Below are positions 37,376 to 47,210 of a stretch of DNA of 64,000 nucleotides, piece after piece. Each line of letters begins with the position of its first letter. Position 1 is the first letter of the stretch. The translations under genes and the position numbers were made by a program. A model generated the notes under the pieces. That model did not search any database, was not told the origin of the DNA, and worked only from the letters and a program-made list of their open reading frames with translations. Origin of the DNA: Nitrospina sp052156635 (GTDB lineage: Bacteria; Nitrospinota; Nitrospinia; Nitrospinales; Nitrospinaceae); assembly GCF_052156635.1 (NCBI RefSeq), contig NZ_JBQKUO010000003.1, forward strand, positions 248,001 through 312,000, written 5' to 3'.

Positions 37376-38479
37376 CTACAGGGATTGGAACACCGCCTTG
37401 AATTGGGCCCCGTCCATCGGTTCCTCCCGGCACACCGCCAGGTTTTCCTCGATGTGGTTCAGCCGCTTCATGCCCACCAGCGCGGTGGCGATGCCGGGGG
37501 TGCTGCGCGTGAACTGCAACGCCCGTTGCAGATCGTTGAAGGGAGCGTCGCCGAACAAATGCCGCTGCTCTTCGGAAAGCGGTTCCAGCTTGCCCTGTGC
37601 GATGGAACCGCTGACCACCGGGATCAATCCCAGTTCCCTGGCGGCGACCACGGCGGAAGTCACCTTGCCGTTGAGCGGCTGGGTCGGCCGCCCCACCGCT
37701 TCGCGCATCATCAGGTTGAACGGCAACTGCACGTACTGAAAATGATCCGCCCCGCTTTCCGTCACCGACCGGGCGATCTTCTTGGCGCGTTCCAACGGCA
37801 GATGCTTGGCCTGCCCCGGCGGCAGGCGCAACGCGTTCCACGTCGCCAGCCCGTACGCGCGGATCTTGCCCTCCACCACCGCCTGCTCCAGAAACGCAAA
37901 CGCCTTTTCCAGCCGGTCCCAGAACACCTCCTGCGGCACGTTGCCCAACTGGGCTTCGGGATTGTGCACGTAGTAGATGTCGATGGTTTCGAGGCCCAGG
38001 TTCCGGCGACTCCGCTCCAACTGGTCCTGCAGATAGAGCGGGTGCATGCAGTGGCAGTCCGCCACCAGGTCGTCCATGCCGATGGCCGGCTCCTCGCCGG
38101 CGCCATACTGTTCCTGGAACCACTCGACGCCCAGCGACTGCGGCAGGAACCCTCCCTTGGAACAGACGATCACCTCGTTGCGGTGCACCGCACCCTGCCC
38201 GACCAGTTCCTCCAGGGCGCGGCCGACGCAGCGCTCGCCGCGCTCACCGCGGTAATTGATGGCGGAATCGATGACGTTGATGCCCGCGTTCACGCAGTTG
38301 ACGATGGACTGGTACACCATGTCGTCGGTGTCGTCGTCCGCATTGCCCAGGTAGGTGCCGAGGCCCACGGAAGACCAGTACAGCGGCCCTGCTTTTTGAA
38401 AATGCTCTTCACCGCATTGGAGTTCGAACCGGTCCCGATACTGCTTCGTGCCTTCCGGCGTGGCGTAGCCTGCAATCAT
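37376..38479 (-). CDS. Aldo/keto reductase family protein
   Basis: A 367-residue TIM-barrel oxidoreductase. The catalytic tetrad is visible: Asp in NVIDSAINY, Tyr in INYRGERGE, Lys in VIVCSKGGF and His in YYVHNPEAQ. Cofactor-end motifs include VVSGSIAQGKL and the closing GMKRLNHIEENLAV. Such long members usually reduce aldehydes with NADPH; the substrate is unknown. It begins at ATG 38479 with no clear promoter and stands apart from its neighbours by about 450-500 bases on each side. Confidence 0.88.
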   Translation of the reverse strand: MIAGYATPEGTKQYRDRFELQCGEEHFQKAGPLYWSSVGLGTYLGNADDDTDDMVYQSIVNCVNAGINVIDSAINYRGERGERCVGRALEELVGQGAVHRNEVIVCSKGGFLPQSLGVEWFQEQYGAGEEPAIGMDDLVADCHCMHPLYLQDQLERSRRNLGLETIDIYYVHNPEAQLGNVPQEVFWDRLEKAFAFLEQAVVEGKIRAYGLATWNALRLPPGQAKHLPLERAKKIARSVTESGADHFQYVQLPFNLMMREAVGRPTQPLNGKVTSAVVAARELGLIPVVSGSIAQGKLEPLSEEQRHLFGDAPFNDLQRALQFTRSTPGIATALVGMKRLNHIEENLAVCREEPMDGAQFKAVFQSL

Positions 38480-38926
38480 AAACTCCCCGTAATGGAATGA
38501 AATGTCGTGTTGTTACCCATTGGTTCCGTGCGCCCTCACCTTACCATTTTATCCCATCACCCCAAAAAGCAAATCCACCGGGCCCTGTCCGGAGTGAACG
38601 GTTTGCGTTGGGAGCGCGTCCGGTCCCTTTTATCTTTCTATAATTCAACAGCAATACCCCACCACACGTTCGAAATTGCGCCCACGGACCATCGCAGTCA
38701 CCACCACGCAGTAGCCATTTTGCCCCCCGCCACGCGGGGTGATAAAGGTTTTCAATATCAGTTCGCGAAATGATTTCTTTAGAAAAGCTTGCATCGGGGC
38801 GGTTGCGATTTCATCTAAACAGTACAAAGGGATATTGCGATCCGGGCCGCACCCGGACTACTCTAGAGGTAGTTTTTATTATTGTCCCGCAACCTTGTGA
38901 ACAGGCAAAAAGGAGGGGCATCACCC
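38480..38926. other. 447-base divergent intergenic region
   Basis: The gap lies between the aldo/keto reductase (minus) and a membrane protein (plus). A TATAAT hexamer lies at 38639-38644 on the plus strand, without a good -35. Toward the membrane-protein gene are two successive hairpins ending in a T-run (listed separately), which suggests a transcribed leader. The short frames present do not look coding. No tRNA or known riboswitch was recognised. Confidence 0.45.
38841..38880 (+). terminator. Possible attenuator upstream of a membrane-protein gene
   Basis: TCCGGG/CCCGGA (38841-38857) is followed at once by a 5-bp hairpin CTACT/GGTAG (38858-38872) and TTTTTATT. It lies 47 bases before the ATG at 38927, between the weak TATAAT at 38639 and the gene, so it could end a leader transcript. 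Confidence 0.35.
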
Positions 38927-39493
38927 ATGACGACCAAACCAACGATTTATCAGGAAACCATGGCCGAAGGACCGAAGATGGCCAAGGACATGGTGAAAGG
39001 CGCCGAGACCACCCGTGCATTTCTGACGGACCTCGCCGACGCGCTCAAGTTTCTTCTGCAGAAAGGTTTCTGGAAAAGCTGGGAGCGCATGAAAGAGGAG
39101 ATCAAATTTTTATACGACAAGTTCACCACGTTCGACTACGTCTGCGGTGGCATCAGCTTCGCCCTGTGGGGCTTTGGCATGCTGATCGGTGCGATCGGCA
39201 CCGGCCTCCTGCTGTACCAGGTGTTCCTGTGGTTGCAGGCGGGTGACTGGCAGTTCATGCCGCTGATGATGATCTGGACGTTCCTGTTCGAGGGCACGGC
39301 CCTGCACGGCTGGATGACCAGCCCCGAATCCTGGCTGGGCCTGCACACGATCCTCGAATGGATGCTGACCAACATCCCGATTTCCGTTGTGATGATTCTG
39401 GGCGGCGCAGCATTGAGCGGATTCATGGTCGCGGTCATCGTCGCCGCGCTCACCATCCGGCGCTTCCAGTTCGTGCAACAGGAGAAAAGCTAG
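38927..39493 (+). CDS. Membrane protein of unknown function
   Basis: A 188-residue protein starting at ATG 38927 behind AAAGGAGGGG. The first 75 residues are soluble and amphipathic (GPKMAKDMVKGAETTRAFLTD). Three hydrophobic segments follow at about 82-108, 115-135 and 155-180, so the protein is probably anchored in the inner membrane with a cytoplasmic N-terminus. I do not recognise a family. It is followed by a strong terminator and is probably monocistronic. Confidence 0.65.
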   Translation: MTTKPTIYQETMAEGPKMAKDMVKGAETTRAFLTDLADALKFLLQKGFWKSWERMKEEIKFLYDKFTTFDYVCGGISFALWGFGMLIGAIGTGLLLYQVFLWLQAGDWQFMPLMMIWTFLFEGTALHGWMTSPESWLGLHTILEWMLTNIPISVVMILGGAALSGFMVAVIVAALTIRRFQFVQQEKS

Positions 39494-39553
39494 GCAGGAC
39501 AGGTGCGGTTCCAAAACGTGCAGGACCGCTTGTTGCGTGATTGCGTTTGAAGG

Positions 39554-39583
39554 AAGGAGGACCTCCGGGTCCTCCTTTTTTTG
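39554..39583 (+). terminator. Intrinsic terminator
   Basis: GGAGGACC (39556-39563), loop TCCG and GGTCCTCC (39568-39575) are followed by TTTTTTT. It sits between the convergent membrane-protein gene and the TPR gene and serves the plus-strand transcript. Confidence 0.9.
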
Positions 39584-39584
39584 T

Positions 39585-39932
39585 TCAGGTATTCCGCGAA
39601 GGGTCGTGTTCCGGATATTTGCGGTAGAGTTTGTTGAGCAGGCGTTGCGCGGTGGCTTGTTTTGAGGGATCGTTCTTCAGCAAAAACAGATCGCGCGCCT
39701 TTTCGGCGTGGTGCACCGCCTTCTGCCCCTGCCCGATCTGGTCCGCCACCAGCCCCAGGTTGAAATGCGTCGCCGGGTGGTTGGGATCGTAGCTCAGGGA
39801 CTTTTCGAATTCGGCCACCGCCTCTTCCAGTTTTTTGGCACGGCGGCACTGCCACGCTTTTCGGAAATGAATCTCGGCGGGGTCCGTCGGGACGTTGCCC
39901 GGTTCCGGGTCGTCCGGTGTGAAAGCGGTCAT
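39585..39932 (-). CDS. Small TPR protein
   Basis: A 115-residue soluble protein. ATG 39932 is supported by AGGGAG 8 bases upstream. Residues about 20-90 form roughly two tetratricopeptide repeats (HFRKAWQCRRAKKLEEAVAEFEKSL; NHPATHFNLGLVADQIGQGQKA), indicating a protein-binding role. It follows the larger TPR membrane protein by 32 bases on the same strand, so the two likely form an operon. Confidence 0.75.
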   Translation of the reverse strand: MTAFTPDDPEPGNVPTDPAEIHFRKAWQCRRAKKLEEAVAEFEKSLSYDPNHPATHFNLGLVADQIGQGQKAVHHAEKARDLFLLKNDPSKQATAQRLLNKLYRKYPEHDPSRNT

Positions 39933-39964
39933 GACCAACTCCCTGTCGGTATCGGGTGGGGGGG

Positions 39965-40879
39965 TTAATGGATGATGTCTTCCGGCCGCATCTTGAATTC
40001 CTTCAGCATCACTTCCTTGGCCTGCCGGGCCTGCGCCGTCCAGTTGGTCTCGCCCTGCGCCTCGTACAGGTCCTCCGCCAACTGGATGTGGCGGATGGCG
40101 GGACCGGAATCCTTCTGCTTGTAGTAGGCGCGGGACAGGTTGTAATGCGCTTCCGCGGAATTGGGATCGATCTCCAGAGCCGCCTGCCCGGTCAGGATCG
40201 CCTTGTCCAGTTGATCCATTTTCAGGTACGTCGAGCTTAACAGGTTCCACGCCTTGACGGAACGGGGATTGTTGCGGGCGCCGCGTTTGACGACGAGAAT
40301 GGCTTTTTCATTCCGGTCCTGCCGGATCAGGATTTCTCCCAGCGTCAGGTAAGGCAGGGTTAACCTTGGGTTCAAGCGGACCGCCTCCTTGGAATGCTCG
40401 ATGGCCCGGTCCACGTGTCCGCCCGCCAGGTAACAGGCCCCGGCCAGGGCGTGTTCCCGTGCGCGTTCGGGATCCTTCTCCAGCGCCCTCTCTGCCAGTT
40501 CCAACGCCCGTGCGTAGCGGTCAAACCGGTAACTCAACCACGCCCCCAGCGCCAGGTGATCGGAGGGAGCGTTTTGTTTCCGGAGCAGGGGTGCGAGTGT
40601 GCTCAATGATTCCTCCAAACGGCCTTCCTTGTATTTATCCAGCGCACTGTTGTAACGCATGGAGTCCAGCAGGCCGGATTTTTTCATTTCCTCGACGAAG
40701 GCCAACTGCAAAGGGTTGCCGGTGAAGTGCACGTAATAAAAAAATCCGCCGATCAGCAACAGAACCAGCGAAACAGCCTGCCAGATTTTTCGTTTGGTAT
40801 TGGATTCCACTACAAGCTCCGCCACCGGGGTGGCAGTGGGGGCGTCAGAAATGATGGCAAGTACGTGGATGCGGCTCAT
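39965..40879 (-). CDS. Membrane-anchored TPR protein
   Basis: A 304-residue protein with a single hydrophobic anchor at about residues 33-52 (IWQAVSLVLLLIGGFFYYV). From about residue 70 onward it is built of TPR units, with hallmarks such as ALELAERALEKDPERAREHALAGACYLAGG and AILTGQAALEIDPNSAEAHYNLSRAYY. It is expected to display a protein-interaction surface on one side of the inner membrane. The client is unknown. It forms a pair with the small TPR gene. Confidence 0.78.
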   Translation of the reverse strand: MSRIHVLAIISDAPTATPVAELVVESNTKRKIWQAVSLVLLLIGGFFYYVHFTGNPLQLAFVEEMKKSGLLDSMRYNSALDKYKEGRLEESLSTLAPLLRKQNAPSDHLALGAWLSYRFDRYARALELAERALEKDPERAREHALAGACYLAGGHVDRAIEHSKEAVRLNPRLTLPYLTLGEILIRQDRNEKAILVVKRGARNNPRSVKAWNLLSSTYLKMDQLDKAILTGQAALEIDPNSAEAHYNLSRAYYKQKDSGPAIRHIQLAEDLYEAQGETNWTAQARQAKEVMLKEFKMRPEDIIH

Positions 40880-40970
40880 GCCATCGTATCGGCCGCGGGT
40901 TCGACTTTAATTAGTGTAAAGGATTGGAGGAAACGGTCAAGCCGTATCGGCAATCCTTATAATTTCGAAA

Positions 40971-41390
40971 TCATTCCCCCATCAGGTGCAAAACGACCTT
41001 ACGGCGGTGCGGCTCGGTACGGTGTTCGAACAGGTACACGTCCTGCCAGGTGCCGAGGGTGAGCCGTCCCTTTACCAGCGGAATGGCGATTTGCGTCTGC
41101 GTGAGGGCGGCGCGGATGTGCGCCGGCATGTCGTCCGGGCCTTCGGCGTCGTGACGGTATTTGGGATCGCCGTCAGGCACCAGCCGCGTGAGGTACGCAT
41201 CCAGATCGTGCAAAACGTCGGGATCGGCGTTTTCCTGAATGACGAGGGATGCCGAGGTATGCCGCAGGAACACGCTCAACAGTCCTGTGGCAAGCCCCTG
41301 CTGTTCCACCCAGTCCACCAGCGTGGCGTTGATGTTGTGCAGTCCGCGTCCGCGTGTGGCGACGGTGAATTCGTGGGTGCGCTGTTGCAT
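40971..41390 (-). CDS. YjbQ/UPF0047 family protein
   Basis: A 139-residue protein starting at ATG 41390 behind AAAGAGG. It has the family signatures FLRHTSASLVIQENADPDVLHDLDAYL and the C-terminal GTWQDVYLFEHR, with His residues of the conserved active cleft. Members show weak thiamine-phosphate synthase activity in vitro, but the physiological role is unsettled. It is divergent from gdhA across a 194-base gap rich in dyads. Confidence 0.88.
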   Translation of the reverse strand: MQQRTHEFTVATRGRGLHNINATLVDWVEQQGLATGLLSVFLRHTSASLVIQENADPDVLHDLDAYLTRLVPDGDPKYRHDAEGPDDMPAHIRAALTQTQIAIPLVKGRLTLGTWQDVYLFEHRTEPHRRKVVLHLMGE

Positions 41391-41479
41391 GACCTCTTTC
41401 GAAAAAATGGGCCGACTTTGAAAAGCACATGGTAACACGGCATACGCCGGGCTCCTCTTCAGTCGAAGAGGCTGACGGC

Positions 41480-41552
41480 GGAAATTTTGTAAATTTCCCG
41501 GACAGGCCATTTTTTACTGTAAAGCCGGGCTTTGGAGTTTTACATTGTAAAA
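41480..41552. promoter_or_regulatory. Cluster of palindromic sites upstream of gdhA
   Basis: Four perfect dyads lie within 73 bases: GGAAATTT-TGT-AAATTTCC (41480-41498), TTTAC-T-GTAAA (41513-41523), AAAGCC-G-GGCTTT (41521-41533) and TTTTAC-ATT-GTAAAA (41538-41552). Two share the TTTAC/GTAAA half-sites. The position, 30-100 bases before the gdhA start and in the divergent gap, suggests operator sites for a dimeric regulator. Confidence 0.5.
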
Positions 41553-41584
41553 TGCAACGCAACAGCAGAGGAGCCCGAAACCCG

Positions 41585-43009
41585 ATGCCCAAAGTGACCA
41601 CGCACGAAAAAAGTTTCCGCGAAAACGTCAACCTGTCTTTTGATCTCGCCGCCGCGACCCTGGATATACCGGAAGGCCTGTCCTATTTCGTCAAGGGCGC
41701 GGTCAACGTCTACCAGGTACGGTTCCCGGTGCGCATTCACGGCCGGTTCGAAAGTTTCATCGGCTGGCGCGCGGTGCACAGCAACCACAAACTTCCGGTG
41801 AAAGGCGGTATCCGTTTCTCCCCCATGGTCACGCAGGACGAGGTCGAGGCGCTCGCCGCCCTGATGTCGTACAAGTGTGCGCTGGTCAATGTGCCTTTTG
41901 GCGGTTCCAAGGGTGGTCTGGTAGTCGATCCGAAACATTACGAACCGGACATCATGGAGCGCATCACCCGCCGTTTCGCCTACGAGCTGATCAAGAAGGA
42001 CCTCATCAACCCGGCATTGAACGTACCCGCTCCGGATATGGGAACGGGCCAGCGCGAGATGGCGTGGATCGCCGACACCTACATCCAGCACCGGCCGACG
42101 GACATCAACCACCTCGCCTGCGTCACCGGAAAACCCGTATCGGCGGGCGGCATCCGCGGTCGCGTGGAGGCTACGGGACGCGGTGCGGTGTTCGGCCTGC
42201 GCGAGTTCTTCCGTCACGCGGAAGACAAAAAACAGGCGCGGCTCGAAGGCACGCTGGAAGGCAAACGCGTCATCGTGCAGGGTCTCGGCAACGTCGGCTA
42301 CCACGCCGCCAAGATTCTTCAGGATGAAGACGGCGCGAAGATCATCGGCATCATCGAGTGGGACGGCGGCCTGTACGATTCCGCCGGACTCAACGTCGAT
42401 GAGGTCGCGGAATTCAAAAAGGTGCACGGCGGGGTGAAAGGATTCCGCTGTGAACAGTTTTACGACGACGGGAGTGCCCTGCTGGAAGAGGCCTGCGACA
42501 TCCTCATCCCCGCCGCCATGGAGGGCGTCATCACACTGGAAAACGCGCCGCGCATCCAGGCGAAACTGATCGCCGAAGCGGCGAACGGTCCGGTCACCTT
42601 CGACGCGGAAACCGTTCTGCGCAAACGCGGGGTGTGGATGATCCCGGACATCTACCTGAACGCAGGCGGCGTCATCGTTTCCTATTTCGAGTGGATCAAG
42701 AACCTGTCGCACATCCGCTTCGGCAGGATGACGCGGCGCTGGGAGGAAACGCAGAACGAACTGCTCATCCAGGCGCTCGAAAGCAACGGCCATAAAATCG
42801 AGGGCACCCTCGCCGCCAAGCTGATGGTCGGGCCGGGTGAAGGGGAACTGGTGCTTTCCGGTCTCGATGACACCATGCGCGAGGCGTTCCAGCACATGCG
42901 CGAGTATTTCTGGCGGAACGACAACGTGGAGTCGTACCGCATCGCCGCCATGGCCATCGCCATTGAAAAGATCGCCAACAGCTACCTCGAAATGGGCGTC
43001 TACCCGTAA
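41585..43009 (+). CDS. gdhA: Glutamate dehydrogenase (Glu/Leu/Phe/Val dehydrogenase family)
   Basis: A 474-residue enzyme that interconverts glutamate with 2-oxoglutarate and ammonium. ATG 41585 follows AGAGGAG at about 11 bases. The substrate Lys regions are KGGIRFSP and the catalytic VPFGGSKGGLVVDP, the coenzyme domain has VIVQGLGNVGYHAA, and the end motif is NAGGVIVSYFEW. Length and sequence fit the NAD(P)-dependent class with the acidic/GxGNVG fingerprint; coenzyme preference is not certain. It would serve ammonium assimilation or glutamate breakdown. Dyads upstream suggest regulated expression. Confidence 0.93.
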   Translation: MPKVTTHEKSFRENVNLSFDLAAATLDIPEGLSYFVKGAVNVYQVRFPVRIHGRFESFIGWRAVHSNHKLPVKGGIRFSPMVTQDEVEALAALMSYKCALVNVPFGGSKGGLVVDPKHYEPDIMERITRRFAYELIKKDLINPALNVPAPDMGTGQREMAWIADTYIQHRPTDINHLACVTGKPVSAGGIRGRVEATGRGAVFGLREFFRHAEDKKQARLEGTLEGKRVIVQGLGNVGYHAAKILQDEDGAKIIGIIEWDGGLYDSAGLNVDEVAEFKKVHGGVKGFRCEQFYDDGSALLEEACDILIPAAMEGVITLENAPRIQAKLIAEAANGPVTFDAETVLRKRGVWMIPDIYLNAGGVIVSYFEWIKNLSHIRFGRMTRRWEETQNELLIQALESNGHKIEGTLAAKLMVGPGEGELVLSGLDDTMREAFQHMREYFWRNDNVESYRIAAMAIAIEKIANSYLEMGVYP

Positions 43010-43032
43010 ACGCACCCTCCCAGCCATTTGTA

Positions 43033-43290
43033 ATGCTCGAAAATTCTTCCTCTTCCAAACCCTGCTCTTCATCCGCAAACGATGCCCGGTTCCCCCGCTG
43101 GGTGTGGGGGGTGTTTGCGATCCTGATCGTGGCGATGATTCCCATCTGGCCGATCGAAGGCAACTGGCTCGGCATTCCCGGCTGGGCAATATTCGCGCTG
43201 GGGGTCAGCGTGGCCGCCAGCGGCTTCATCGCGTGGGTGGCGCTCCGCGTCTGGCGGGAGCCGGAGAATGACGAGGACCCCGCCGCATGA
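43033..43290 (+). CDS. Small two-helix membrane protein, probable symporter small subunit
   Basis: An 85-residue protein with a polar Ser-rich N-terminus and two transmembrane helices (WVWGVFAILIVAMIPIW and WAIFALGVSVAASGFIAWVAL). Its stop overlaps the start of the Na+/solute symporter gene (ATGA). Paired small subunits of this type (DUF3311/DUF4212-like) are common beside SSS transporters and probably assist assembly or activity. The exact family name is an inference from size and position. Confidence 0.7.
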   Translation: MLENSSSSKPCSSSANDARFPRWVWGVFAILIVAMIPIWPIEGNWLGIPGWAIFALGVSVAASGFIAWVALRVWREPENDEDPAA

Positions 43291-44807
43291 CGGAGCTTCC
43301 CTTCGGACCCGGTGCGCTGTTCGTCGTCGCCATCTACATCCTCTCCCTGCTCGGTATCGGCTGGTACGCCTATTCGCGGCGAAAAGAAAACAGCCTCAAC
43401 GATTTTTTTCTCGGCGGGCGGGAGATGGGGTTCCTCGTTCTGGTGCTCACGCTCTACGCCACGCAGTACAGCGGCAACACGCTGTTCGGGTTCAGCGGCG
43501 CCGCCTACCGCGAAGGACTGCGTTTCCTGGTGTGCGTGCACTTCATGACGGCCATCGTCATCGCCTACCTCATTTTTGCGCCGGGCCTGCACCGGCTGAG
43601 TCGGGAACACCAATTCATCACACCGGGAGATTACGTTTATCACCGCTTCGGCAGTCACGCCCTCCGCATCGCGGTGACGCTCATCATGGTGTACGTACTG
43701 TGCAACTTCACCCTGGCGCAAATGAAAACACTGGGCACGGCGTTCGCCGGCATTTCACAGGGACGCATCCCGATGTGGGTCGGCGTGGTGGGACTCGCCC
43801 TCATCATGCTGGTGTACGAATCGCTCGGCGGCATGCGCAGTGTGGCGTGGACCGACGTCATCCAGGGCGGCATCCTGATGACCGGGTTCCTCATCCTCCT
43901 GCTCCTCGCATTCGGTCAGCTGGGAAGCCTGACCGACGCCTTGAACACGCTCGCGGCCAACCCCGAAACGCGGTTTAAAGTGGCGCCACCCACCGGCGAG
44001 GGCGCGCGCACGTGGTTGAGTTTCATATTGATGGTCGGACTGGGCGCGGCCATTTATCCGCAGGCCCTGCAACGCATCTACGCCGCCAAAAATGCCGGAG
44101 CCCTCAAGCGCTCGCTCGCCGCCATGGGATTCATGCCGCTCCTCACCACGGTGATCGCGGTGGCGGTTGGCATCCTGATGGCGGCGCATTATCCGGACCT
44201 CGACCGCCTGTTTCTCGCGGAGACAGGAGAGGCGGTGGTGCCGTCGGAGACGGTGCTGGCGCTGATGTGCCGGGAGGTGATGCAGGCGTCGGCACTGGGT
44301 TACTGGCTGGTGGTGTTCATTTTCGCGGCGATCCTCGCGGCGGTCATGTCCACCGCCGACTCGGCGCTCCTCAGCATCAGTTCCATGATCACGCAGGACC
44401 TGTACGGCCAGTACGTGCATCCGGATGCAACACAGGCGCACCTGACGCGCGTCGGAAAGGTATTGACCTGGGTGCTCATGGTGCCGATCACCGGACTCGC
44501 TCTGGGTTACGAGGGCACGCTCATCCAACTGCTCAAGGTGAAGTTCGACCTCCTGTTGCAATGCGTGCCCGCGTTTTACATGGGCGTGCACACAACGCGC
44601 CTCGGGGCGCGGACGGTGATGACGGGTCTGCTGGCAGGGTCGGCTTTAGCGATGGGACTGAACTTCGCCGGAGACCTGGGCCTCGCCGACGCCAACCACC
44701 CGAAAGTGTGGGGAATCCATTCCGGCGTTTTGGGAATGACTCTCAACCTCGTCATCTGTTTTGGTTCGCTTGCGGTTTCCAAAAAGATTCAACCGTCCGG
44801 GCAATAA
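43287..44807 (+). CDS. Sodium:solute symporter family protein
   Basis: A 506-residue inner-membrane transporter of the SSS family with about 13 hydrophobic segments. Early motifs RRKENSLNDFFLGGREMG and LTLYATQYSGNTLFGFSGAAY, and the central Na2-site region VMSTADSALLSISSMITQDLY, are typical. Substrates in this family include proline, pantothenate, acetate and sugars; none can be assigned here. It is translationally coupled to the 85-residue protein before it. Confidence 0.9.
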   Translation: MTELPFGPGALFVVAIYILSLLGIGWYAYSRRKENSLNDFFLGGREMGFLVLVLTLYATQYSGNTLFGFSGAAYREGLRFLVCVHFMTAIVIAYLIFAPGLHRLSREHQFITPGDYVYHRFGSHALRIAVTLIMVYVLCNFTLAQMKTLGTAFAGISQGRIPMWVGVVGLALIMLVYESLGGMRSVAWTDVIQGGILMTGFLILLLLAFGQLGSLTDALNTLAANPETRFKVAPPTGEGARTWLSFILMVGLGAAIYPQALQRIYAAKNAGALKRSLAAMGFMPLLTTVIAVAVGILMAAHYPDLDRLFLAETGEAVVPSETVLALMCREVMQASALGYWLVVFIFAAILAAVMSTADSALLSISSMITQDLYGQYVHPDATQAHLTRVGKVLTWVLMVPITGLALGYEGTLIQLLKVKFDLLLQCVPAFYMGVHTTRLGARTVMTGLLAGSALAMGLNFAGDLGLADANHPKVWGIHSGVLGMTLNLVICFGSLAVSKKIQPSGQ

Positions 44808-44847
44808 TGATATAGTGAGCAAAACTCCATCAACCCTGCGACCTGCC

Positions 44848-45951
<1,104 letters not shown>

Positions 45952-45955
45952 CCGG

Positions 45956-46312
45956 TCAACTGCCTTCGCGGTAGGGCGGTTGCCGGGTCGCAGCCTGCGA
46001 GGTGTCTTTTTCCCGCCACTGCGGTTTCAGGTCGCCCGCCAGCGAGTTGTCGATGTCTTTCAGCGTCGCGTCCACGCACCCACCCCACATCAGCCACGTG
46101 TCCTTCACCACCGCCTTCACCTTGTCGCCGAAGTCGAAGCGGCAGGCGTCCGGTCCGTTCGCCAGATACTTCATGGTGCCGGGATAAAAAAACAGCACCT
46201 CGACAATATTGGACGGGTCGTAGGGCGGATCGCATTGGGTACCGGACTCGGCGGCATACGCCGGCCCCGATACCAGCAGAGAAAACGCGAGCATGCCAAG
46301 GATTCGTTTCAT
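45956..46312 (-). CDS. Small secreted protein with four cysteines, unknown
   Basis: A 118-residue protein. ATG 46312 is favoured over GTG 46318 because GGAGG lies 5 bases before it. The signal peptide is RILGMLAFSLLVSGPAYAA. The mature part has Cys in TQCDPPYD, DACRFDFG and WGGCVDAT, enough for disulfides in the periplasm. The C-terminus is polar. No family is recognised. Convergent with purM, with a 4-base gap. Confidence 0.6.
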   Translation of the reverse strand: MKRILGMLAFSLLVSGPAYAAESGTQCDPPYDPSNIVEVLFFYPGTMKYLANGPDACRFDFGDKVKAVVKDTWLMWGGCVDATLKDIDNSLAGDLKPQWREKDTSQAATRQPPYREGS

Positions 46313-46438
46313 GACCACCTCCGGTTCGAAAAACTCTTATTACTTCCAGTGTATCAAACCGGGAATCCCCGAATGTGGAAAAAACCGGATGCGTAAAGGG
46401 GATCGCTGCGGGACGGTTTCGACAAGTGGAGCGCAGGC

Positions 46439-47155
46439 ATGACAGAGGAATTCCGGCCGGCGAAAGGCTCTTTGGTTTTGCGGATTTACACAGCCCTCAA
46501 TGTGTCGGGCGTGGTTGTGCTGTTGTTCGCCGTCATGGAGCATGGCTTTGAAAACCATCACCCGCTGTTCGATGTCGGCGCCCCACTGGGACTGGCGATC
46601 CTGTTCTTCCTGATTCCCCTCGGCTGGCTCGGTGTCTGGCTGGCGAAGCGGAAAAGTGCGGCCGCGATTCCGCTTCCTCAACGCTACCTGCTGATTTCCA
46701 ACCTGTTCCTGGGAGCGATGTGGATGCTGTCGTGCGTGGTGGTGGGATTTTACGCATTCATCTATCTTTCCTTTCTTCCGCAACCCTGGCTGGCTTCCGA
46801 TCAGGGTCCGGACACTCCGGCGGCACAACTGGAGTTTGAAAAATATTTCGGCGTCGAACCCGGAGGCGGGGTGCGCAATCTGTATCACCTGCATTCGCCG
46901 GAAATGGCCTTGTTCCGTTTCGATCTGGAAGAGAACGCTCCGGTCCTGACCGCCCTGAAGGAGGCGAAGAAAATGGTTCCGCAAGCGGGCCCCTGTCCGA
47001 TGAACCTGGCCCATCCACCAGAGTGGTGGGGCTCACCGGAAACCTCTTATTCGGGAGAATGTTTCGGAACTCCGGCCGGGAAAGACCGGGCCAATCCCAT
47101 CATGCGGGTGCACCCTGATTCCGGCCGGGTGTTCTTCATGGATTTCCGGCCCTGA
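46439..47155 (+). CDS. Membrane protein of unknown function
   Basis: A 238-residue protein. Three hydrophobic segments lie at about residues 14-33, 47-69 and 83-115, with a basic loop (AKRKSAAAIPLPQRY) between the second and third. The remaining 120 residues form a soluble domain with two cysteines (GPCPMN, GECFGT) and a Trp/Pro-rich patch (HPPEWWGSPE), suggesting an extracytoplasmic domain. No family or operon partner is evident. Confidence 0.6.
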   Translation: MTEEFRPAKGSLVLRIYTALNVSGVVVLLFAVMEHGFENHHPLFDVGAPLGLAILFFLIPLGWLGVWLAKRKSAAAIPLPQRYLLISNLFLGAMWMLSCVVVGFYAFIYLSFLPQPWLASDQGPDTPAAQLEFEKYFGVEPGGGVRNLYHLHSPEMALFRFDLEENAPVLTALKEAKKMVPQAGPCPMNLAHPPEWWGSPETSYSGECFGTPAGKDRANPIMRVHPDSGRVFFMDFRP

Positions 47156-47210
47156 CCCGGCCGCAACGGAATGGCACTGCGGGAATGAAACAAAGAGGAA
47201 GGAAAGAATC

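Noticed and set aside
38645..38827. A 60-codon minus-strand open frame in the 38.5-38.9 kb gap
   Set aside because: It starts at a TTG without a ribosome-binding site and has no recognised family; kept only as part of the intergenic description.
39585..40250. A single 221-codon protein covering the small TPR gene and part of the larger one
   Set aside because: The upstream half is an out-of-frame reading of the larger TPR gene; ATG 39932 has a good ribosome-binding site and starts the TPR sequence.
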